From Stenotrophomonas geniculata ATCC 19374 = JCM 13324 (lineage in GTDB: Bacteria; Pseudomonadota; Gammaproteobacteria; Xanthomonadales; Xanthomonadaceae): DNA of 64,000 bases. Made by a program: the position numbers and the translations under genes. The stretch is taken from positions 51,739 to 115,738 of the forward strand of contig NZ_LLXT01000082.1 in assembly GCF_001431625.1 (NCBI RefSeq), in the 5' to 3' direction. The notes below the pieces were generated by a model. It saw only the letters and a program-made list of their open reading frames with translations, did not search any database and was not told the origin of the DNA. Shown here in pieces: positions 58,421-64,000 of this stretch; the stretch's first letter is position 1; each line of letters starts with the position of its first letter.

Positions 58421-61291
58421 ATGAAGTATTCGAAGTTGAGCCTGGCCCTGGCCGGGCTGATGGGCGTTGCCGCCATATCCGTGGTGGATGACGTCATGGC
58501 AATGAATTATCACGTGCAGGGCGATCGCATCTTCCTGAGTGGCGATGTGACCTACGCCGACGTGGTGTCCCTGCCGGCACTGCTGGCCAAGGCGCAGGCC
58601 GAAGGCCGGCCGGTCCGTGAGGTGGTGCTGCGCACGTCCAATGGCGGTGCGTTGATCGCCGGCGAGTGGCTGCAGGGCATCATCCGCACCTCCGGACTGA
58701 ACACCATCGTGTCCGGCAATTGCATCTCGTCCTGCTCGATCATGCAGTCCGGTGGCGTCGAACGCTATCTGGCCGGCGATCTGCCGCTCATCGACTCGGT
58801 GCAGATCCACGCGGCCAGCAGCGGCGGCAAGGTGATCTACACGCCGTCACCGCGCATGACCCAGATCTATACCGGCAACTACGGTGGTGGCATGGATGCC
58901 GGGCTGCTGCACAAGGCCATGTACGAAGTGGTGAAGCCGAACGGCCTGCTGGTGTTCCGCGATCCGGCACGCAGCACCGGTTCCTCGGTCACCTTCGACC
59001 CCGATGGCAGTGGCAGCAAGCTGGAGTCGTTCCCCGGCCAGGACATCTACAGCAACAGGATCATCACCGCGAACGGGTACCGCGATCCGGGCGACACCTT
59101 GAATGTCACCGCCAACGTGACCGGCGACATCAACCCAGGCTACCTGCGTACCGGACGCCAGTTGCAGGCGTTCGTCGATGATGATTTCGCGCGCTGGAAT
59201 ACCGACTGGCGATCCACCTACATCAATCTCGCGCAGAGCATCTACAACGCATCCAGCAAGGGTCCGCAGGGCATCGGTGCGCTGTCGGTGCAGGGTTACC
59301 TCAGTGACCCGGACATCCAGGACCTGTTGCTGTCCAAGCTGCGGCTGGCTGATCTGGATGTCTCCACGCTGGACAACGCCATGGGCGTGATCCGGGTGAC
59401 CAACGGCGCCACCTGGCGCACGTCCGCGACGACGGGTGCGGATTTCATGCTGGTCGACAATGGCACCATCGCGCTGGAAGGCGGTGCCCTGCGCGCATCG
59501 GAAGTGCGCGTGCTCGGCGCAGGCATGCTGGTCGGCCATGGCGACGTGGCGGGTACTGCGATGGACCGCGCTGCATTGCTGGACGGCACCGGCCCGTCGT
59601 ACCGCGAAGACGGTTTCAACCGCCTGCGCGTGTTCGGCACGCTGATGCCGCGCGGTGGCGACCTGGTCACCCATGGCTACGTCAACATCATGCCGGGCGG
59701 CAAGGTGCTGTTCGACGTTACAGAGAATGGCGGCACCGCTGCAGGCCGCCTGCGCGTGGGTACCTTCTTCGATGACGAGCAGACCGAGGGGGCACTGGTG
59801 ATCTCCAAGGGGGCCTTCCTCGAACTGAACGTGGCGCAGGGCTACTACGGCCAGGATTTCCGTCGTGATCTGGTTAAGGGCCCGATCTACCAGGGTGGCT
59901 TCGAAGAGGCCGTGCGCCTGGGTGACACCGGCTACAGTGCCAGCATCAGCGGTGATGTGTTCCGTCCCCGCCACAATTCGCTGTTGAGCTTCAACGTGAA
60001 GCAGACGGCCGATGGCCTGTGGCTGACCGCCAACCCCGGCTTTGACCAGCTGGGCCTGTTCGCCAACGGTACGTCCGGCGACGGCCTGGGCCGTGCGCTG
60101 GCGACGGCCTCCGATCGCCAGGACAAGGGGCTGAGATCGCTGCTGGGCGCACTGCAGTTCGCCGACCGCGATGTGATCGCACAACAGGCCGGTGCCCTGC
60201 GCGGTGATGCGCACGCCAGCCTGCGCCTGGCAGACACCGCACTGGTGGGCAGCATCGGCAACGTCGTGCAGCAGCACCAGTCGGCCATGCGCAGCGGCGG
60301 CGATGCCGATGGCCTGGCCTCGCAGGTGGCGCAGTCGGTCTCCTCCCAGCCGGGCATGCGCCATGGCAGCCTGTTCAACCAGCTGGCGATGCACTTGGTC
60401 GAACCGGCGCCGGGCAGCGTTGCGGGTAGCGGTGACGCCGGACGCAGCCATGGCATCTGGGCACGTGGTTTCGCCAGCCATGGCCGCATCGATGCCGGCG
60501 GCGGCGTGGCCGGCCTGAGCCACAACATCGGCGGCGTCGTGGTCGGTGCCGACACCCGCGTGGCCGATGACCGCGTGACCCTGGGCGTCAGCGTGGCCGC
60601 GGCGGACATGTCGACCAAGGCCAGCGATGGCTCAGGTTTCACCGGTGATGTGCGCGCGCTGGACGTGGGCGGTTACCTCGATGCGACGTACGCGCGCGGC
60701 TATCTGTCGGCGGCCGTGCGCTACACCGATCTGCGGCATGACACCCGTCGCAGCATCGGCGGTATCGATGGCCTGCAGCAGCCCCTGCGCGCGAAGTACA
60801 GCAACGATGCGATCTCCGCACGTGTTGAACATGCGTTCTCGTTCACCAACGGCAAGGGCCTGGTGATCCAGCCGTTGCTGCCGGTGGTGGACTACGCGCG
60901 CACGTCGGCCACCCGCTTCAACGAAGGGCAGGGCGCCGGTGCGCTGGTTGGCCGCAGTGGCAGCCTGGAGAGCATCCGCGTGGGTGCGGGCCTGCAGCTG
61001 TTCAAGACCTTCGAAGGCAACAACGGTGAGCGCATCACCCCGCGCGCCCGGGTGGTCTGGCAGAAGGAGCTGGGCGATTCGCAGGCCCGCTACAGCACCG
61101 GCTTCGCCGCAGCTCCGGATCTGATGTTCGGCGCCAGCAGCCAGGCGGTGGGCGAGCAGGTGCTGGCCTGGAACCTGGGTGTGACCAGCCGTGCCAGCGA
61201 GCGGCTGTCGATCATGGCCGATTACGTGGGCGAGCGCCGCGACGGGCAGATCCAGAACGGCGTGATGCTGGGCCTGGGCTACAGGTTCTAA
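58421..61291 (+). CDS. Autotransporter with ClpP/crotonase-like passenger domain
   Basis: Type V secreted protein of 956 residues. After a signal peptide (about 1-27) residues 30-180 resemble the periplasmic ClpP-like family (COG3904 type): VVLRTSNGG (compare SPGG), CISSC (101-105, compare CxSAC with its nucleophile Ser) and VQIHAAS (His130). A linker and beta-helix-like stretch (about 400-560) lead to a C-terminal autotransporter barrel (about 675-956) ending in GLGYRF. The ATG at 58421 is preceded by GAGAGAA. It is divergent from the FecI/FecR/receptor operon. No separate protease or chaperone gene is seen beside it. Proteolytic activity is inference from motifs. Confidence 0.85.
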   Translation: MKYSKLSLALAGLMGVAAISVVDDVMAMNYHVQGDRIFLSGDVTYADVVSLPALLAKAQAEGRPVREVVLRTSNGGALIAGEWLQGIIRTSGLNTIVSGNCISSCSIMQSGGVERYLAGDLPLIDSVQIHAASSGGKVIYTPSPRMTQIYTGNYGGGMDAGLLHKAMYEVVKPNGLLVFRDPARSTGSSVTFDPDGSGSKLESFPGQDIYSNRIITANGYRDPGDTLNVTANVTGDINPGYLRTGRQLQAFVDDDFARWNTDWRSTYINLAQSIYNASSKGPQGIGALSVQGYLSDPDIQDLLLSKLRLADLDVSTLDNAMGVIRVTNGATWRTSATTGADFMLVDNGTIALEGGALRASEVRVLGAGMLVGHGDVAGTAMDRAALLDGTGPSYREDGFNRLRVFGTLMPRGGDLVTHGYVNIMPGGKVLFDVTENGGTAAGRLRVGTFFDDEQTEGALVISKGAFLELNVAQGYYGQDFRRDLVKGPIYQGGFEEAVRLGDTGYSASISGDVFRPRHNSLLSFNVKQTADGLWLTANPGFDQLGLFANGTSGDGLGRALATASDRQDKGLRSLLGALQFADRDVIAQQAGALRGDAHASLRLADTALVGSIGNVVQQHQSAMRSGGDADGLASQVAQSVSSQPGMRHGSLFNQLAMHLVEPAPGSVAGSGDAGRSHGIWARGFASHGRIDAGGGVAGLSHNIGGVVVGADTRVADDRVTLGVSVAAADMSTKASDGSGFTGDVRALDVGGYLDATYARGYLSAAVRYTDLRHDTRRSIGGIDGLQQPLRAKYSNDAISARVEHAFSFTNGKGLVIQPLLPVVDYARTSATRFNEGQGAGALVGRSGSLESIRVGAGLQLFKTFEGNNGERITPRARVVWQKELGDSQARYSTGFAAAPDLMFGASSQAVGEQVLAWNLGVTSRASERLSIMADYVGERRDGQIQNGVMLGLGYRF

Positions 61292-61300
61292 GTGGCACCC

Positions 61301-61330
61301 GGCACCGGCGATGACGGCATCGCCGGTGCC
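61301..61330 (+). terminator. Hairpin after the autotransporter
   Basis: A 12-bp stem GGCACCGGCGAT with ATCGCCGGTGCC, without a T run. It may end the autotransporter transcript. Confidence 0.5.
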
Positions 61331-61388
61331 ATCCCAACGCGGTCGCTGCTGCGGTATGGTCGGTATGGCATTCCACCCAGGCCCATCC

Positions 61389-62393
61389 ATGCAGATCGCC
61401 GTCTTCAGTGCCCGTCCCTACGACCGCCGCTTCCTTGATGAGGCGAACCAGCGCGATGCGTCTCGGGGCGGCTTTGCGTTCGTGTACTTCGATGTGGCGC
61501 TGGACGTGCACACGGCGGCGCTGGCGCAGGATTGCGCAGCCGTATGCGTGTTCGTCAACGACCGCCTGGATGGGCCGGTACTGCACGCCCTGCATGCGGT
61601 GGGGGTGCGGGCCGTGCTGCTGCGCTGCGCAGGTTTCAACAACGTGGATCTGGCGGTTGCAAAAGCGCTGGATCTGTTCGTCGCACGCGTACCGGCCTAT
61701 TCGCCGGAGGCGGTGGCCGAGCATGCGCTGGCGCTGGTGATGACCCTCAACCGGCAGACCCATCGCGCCTACAACCGGGTGCGCGAAGGCAACTTCATGC
61801 TCGATGGCCTGCTCGGGCGCACCCTGCATGGCCGCACCGTGGGCATCATCGGTACCGGCAAGATCGGCCTGGCCACTGCGCGCATCTTCAAGGGCATGGG
61901 CTGCATCGTGCTGGGGCACGACCCGTATCCGTCGGCTGCGTTCGGCGGAATCGGCGATAGGGTCGGACTGGATGAACTGCTGGCACGCGCCGACATCGTG
62001 TCGCTGCATTGCCCGCTGACGCCTGAGACCCACCACCTGATCAATGATGCGTCGCTGGCGCGGATGAAGCCGGGCGCGATGCTGGTCAACACCTCGCGCG
62101 GCGGGTTGGTGGATACCCATGCGGTGATCCGCGCGCTGAAGGCGCGCCGGCTGGGTCATCTGGCCATCGACGTGTACGAGCAGGAAAGCGCGCTGTTCTT
62201 CCAGGACCTCTCCGGCGAGATCATCGACGACGAGGCCTTCCAGCGCCTGATGACCTTCCCCAATGTGATGGTGACCGGCCACCAGGGCTTCTTCACCGTG
62301 GAGGCGCTGCAGGAGATCTCGGCGATCACGCTGGGGAACCTGCAGGATTTCGCGGCTGGGCGGGTGTGCGCCAATGCGGTGGGGACTGGCTGA
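61389..62393 (+). CDS. ldhA: D-lactate dehydrogenase (2-hydroxyacid dehydrogenase family)
   Basis: NAD-dependent enzyme converting pyruvate and D-lactate, 334 residues (E. coli LdhA 329). The N-terminal QIAVFSARPYDRRFL is typical of LdhA. The NAD fold is GRTVGIIGTGKIGLATA. Catalytic Arg lies in VNTSRGGLVDT, Glu in the VYEQES region and His in TGHQGFF. I chose the ATG at 61389; the in-frame start at 61311 lacks similarity. Confidence 0.93.
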   Translation: MQIAVFSARPYDRRFLDEANQRDASRGGFAFVYFDVALDVHTAALAQDCAAVCVFVNDRLDGPVLHALHAVGVRAVLLRCAGFNNVDLAVAKALDLFVARVPAYSPEAVAEHALALVMTLNRQTHRAYNRVREGNFMLDGLLGRTLHGRTVGIIGTGKIGLATARIFKGMGCIVLGHDPYPSAAFGGIGDRVGLDELLARADIVSLHCPLTPETHHLINDASLARMKPGAMLVNTSRGGLVDTHAVIRALKARRLGHLAIDVYEQESALFFQDLSGEIIDDEAFQRLMTFPNVMVTGHQGFFTVEALQEISAITLGNLQDFAAGRVCANAVGTG

Positions 62394-62759
62394 GCCGGCG
62401 ACATCGTGACTGCGACGCCTGTTCTGTCGCGCACCACATCTCCGGATCCACACGAACGCGAAGTGCAGCCGGAGGTGGCGCTGGGTGCGCTGGTGCTGGT
62501 GCTGGTGGCGGACGGCGATGCCGGCTTCAATGATGGCTTCAACGGCGTCCGGAACGAATGCGATGGCGTCGAGCGGTCGTGCTGTGACGCAACGCGACAG
62601 GTTGGGATGTGATGCGTACCATCAAGGCGGCCAAGGGGGCGCCGACGATTCCTGTACCTATGAGTAAAACGACGTTCCGAGCCACCATGAAGTGGGTCAA
62701 CCTCGCGGCGGCGGCTTCAATTGACCTGCTGACCGGCACCCTCTAGAATTGCCTGCTAA
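62394..62759. other. Gene-poor segment between ldhA and the tRNA
   Basis: No gene I can support. Short open frames on both strands lack a ribosome binding site or family-like sequence. The minus-strand frame 62539-62739 contains one hydrophobic helix (RNVVLLIGTGIVGAPLAAL) and could be a remnant or a tiny membrane protein. The tRNA promoter lies at the right end. Confidence 0.5.
62721..62749 (+). promoter_or_regulatory. Promoter of tRNA-Thr
   Basis: -35 TTGACC (62721-62726), 17-base spacer, -10 TAGAAT (62744-62749), 10 bp before the mature 5' end. Confidence 0.85.
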
Positions 62760-62835
62760 GCCGGAATAGCTCAGTTGGTAGAGCGGCGCATTCGTAATGC
62801 GTAGGTCGCAGGTTCGACTCCTGTTTCCGGCACCA
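62760..62835 (+). tRNA. tRNA-Thr (anticodon CGT)
   Basis: A 76-nt cloverleaf with the acceptor stem GCCGGAA/TTCCGGC, D arm GCTC...GAGC, anticodon stem GCGCA/TGCGT with loop TTCGTAA, T arm GCAGG TTCGACT CCTGT, and encoded CCA. Anticodon CGT reads ACG. The 3' end is a common integration site for islands. Confidence 0.97.
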
Positions 62836-62861
62836 GTTTTAAGCTCGAAAAAGCAGTAAAA

Positions 62862-62896
62862 TCAAGGGGTTGGCCGGATTTCCGACCAGCCCCTTT
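62862..62896 (+). terminator. Terminator downstream of tRNA-Thr
   Basis: GGGGTTGGCCGG pairs imperfectly with CCGACCAGCCCC and is followed by TTTTTC. Confidence 0.75.
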
Positions 62897-62971
62897 TTCT
62901 TGCCCTCCTGGTTCACCCCGGGAAAAACAGGGATTTCCAGGGATAGTTTTTCCCCACTTTTTCCCCAGCCC

Positions 62972-63751
62972 ATGACCGGAATGCTGCCCATCCTGCGCGC
63001 CATGTTCCCCGACAAGCCGCTCTTGTCGGTCGAGGACGTGGCGCGGGTGCTCAACCGAACGGGGGCCGGCAGCTACGAGCAGACCCGCGAGCAACTGGCG
63101 GCCGGCGTCATCGTTCCCGGCTTGCGCAAGTTGGGCGGCAGTTGGCTGGTGCCGGTGACTGCGCTCGCCGAGGCGCTCGACGGGCTCACAGACACTGACG
63201 TTGCAGGACAGGCCACCCCCAAGGCCCACCCAGCCCGGCACACAGTCACCCGTGCCAACCCCATTGTGCCGCGCAAGGGTGGGCGGGTTCCTGACCGGGC
63301 CAAGCACATGGCACTGGCCGACATGACGTCCCTGGCCTTTGCCTTGGCCACCTTCGATGCAACGGAGTTTTGGGGCGAGGTGTTGGCCGTGCTGGGGCAG
63401 CCTCAGCAGCGCCCTGCGCTGACCGCAACGCCCGCCGACTGCTTCGCTGAGCTTCAGCCCTGGGTGCGGCAGGACGGGCGTTTGGTGGGCCATGTGCAAC
63501 TGCTGCCCATCGAAGAGCGCGACAGGGCCCTGGCAGAGGGCGAAATCTGGGAGGCCCCCCTGGCCGAGGCGCTGCTGGAGCCTTGGACCAGCGTCGCGGC
63601 GCGCGAGCCATTCGATGACGCAATGGAGGCGGCACAGTCCGCGTTTCAGGCGGCGTGGAGCGAGGTCCGGAACCAAGCCCGTGCTCAAGGTTTGGACGAA
63701 GGCCTGCCGCCCGCGGCGAACCCAATCACTCGCAGGCCGTTCCGCTTCTAA
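62972..63751 (+). CDS. Hypothetical protein with excisionase-like N-terminal domain (putative island gene)
   Basis: Not recognised as a whole. Residues about 11-70 (LLSVEDVARVLNRTGAGSYEQTREQLAAG...GSWLVPVTALAEAL) read as a winged-helix of the excisionase/MerR type. The remaining about 190 residues are Glu/Ala-rich and soluble. The open frame extends further upstream to 62870. ATGs at 62972, 62981 and 63002 are all possible; none has a clear ribosome binding site. It lies directly downstream of a tRNA and has no housekeeping neighbour, so it is likely part of an integrated element. Confidence 0.65.
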   Translation: MTGMLPILRAMFPDKPLLSVEDVARVLNRTGAGSYEQTREQLAAGVIVPGLRKLGGSWLVPVTALAEALDGLTDTDVAGQATPKAHPARHTVTRANPIVPRKGGRVPDRAKHMALADMTSLAFALATFDATEFWGEVLAVLGQPQQRPALTATPADCFAELQPWVRQDGRLVGHVQLLPIEERDRALAEGEIWEAPLAEALLEPWTSVAAREPFDDAMEAAQSAFQAAWSEVRNQARAQGLDEGLPPAANPITRRPFRF

Positions 63752-63789
63752 GCTGCCACAGTCCCCTTTGACACCGGTGCCTCTCCAAC

Positions 63790-64000
63790 ATGTCGTTTGA
63801 TTCAAAAGCAAAGACCGAAGCGGCGCTGATCCGTCGCTATGCCGACCGCTACGGGCACGCGGACGACACGTTCGCGGGCGGGTGGGGCGTGCCATGGGGG
63901 AAGCTGGTGCGCGTGCTCGACACTGACCTGGCCGTTGAGAGAACGCAGCGCCAGGAGCTGGAGGCCGGCAAGCGGCAGGCGGCGCGGACGGACACATGGA
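63790..64000 (+). CDS. Hypothetical protein, 5' part (runs off the window edge)
   Basis: About 70 codons are open to the end of the window, starting MSFDSKAKTEAALIRRYADRYG. It includes GGWGVPWGKLVRVLDTD and a Lys/Arg/Gln-rich stretch. No family recognised. It follows the preceding gene by 38 bp in the same direction and probably belongs to the same element. Confidence 0.55.
   Translation, partial: MSFDSKAKTEAALIRRYADRYGHADDTFAGGWGVPWGKLVRVLDTDLAVERTQRQELEAGKRQAARTDTW

Noticed and set aside
62539..62739. Minus-strand 66-codon frame with one hydrophobic helix
   Set aside because: No ribosome binding site and no recognised relatives; kept only as a note in the gene-poor segment.

Overview
The window looks like a chromosomal piece of a high-GC gammaproteobacterium of the Xanthomonadaceae, most likely Stenotrophomonas (S. 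maltophilia complex). The reasons are the proteins (membrane-anchored Mqo, paired S9 peptidases, M61 peptidase, many TonB-dependent receptors) and at least a dozen short GTAG-ended palindromes of the SMAG type known from S. maltophilia. Species assignment is inference; no 16S gene is present.

Layout. 1-6.1 kb: the 5' part of a TonB-dependent siderophore receptor (minus strand, runs off the left edge), malate:quinone oxidoreductase, a GNAT acetyltransferase and a divergent ArgP-like regulator / ArgO-like exporter pair. 6.2-15.8 kb: a peptide-use block with two secreted S9 peptidases, a POT and an OPT transporter, and a DUF1624 membrane protein. 15.9-20.3 kb: a DUF819 membrane protein, then a minus-strand run GNAT-minC-minD-minE-HExxH protein. 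20.4-24.1 kb: a NarL-type two-component system, a membrane-anchored SRPBCC/GyrI-like protein and a DUF423 protein. 24.2-28.2 kb: a five-gene operon (SPFH, ribbon-helix-helix, DUF4177, PH-like, VanY) divergent from purT. 28.3-36.6 kb: a secreted EEP-family nuclease/phosphatase, Bpt, an EF-hand protein, an ECF sigma factor carrying its own membrane domain, TesB, a crotonase, a copper chaperone and a small thioesterase. 36.6-49.4 kb: housekeeping genes (uvrA, rplU-rpmA-obg, rpsT, murJ-ribF-ileS-lspA-ispH). 49.5-53.8 kb: M61 peptidase, lysoplasmalogenase-like protein and two membrane proteins of unknown role.

53.9-61.3 kb is the most unusual region. A FecI-type sigma factor, a FecR regulator and an STN-containing TonB receptor form a minus-strand surface-signalling operon. 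Divergent from it is an autotransporter whose passenger begins with a ClpP/crotonase-like serine-hydrolase domain. The sigma gene has no ATG, GTG or TTG at the place where its conserved region 2 begins. 61.4-62.4 kb: D-lactate dehydrogenase.

62.8 kb to the end: tRNA-Thr(CGT) with a clear promoter, then two unfamiliar genes without the host's usual neighbours. This is the probable left edge of an island integrated at the tRNA.

Repeats are a theme: SMAG palindromes, a second palindrome family with GGGGTC ends, and two copies of an element with near-perfect 26-27 bp inverted arms. No CRISPR array or insertion sequence was seen.
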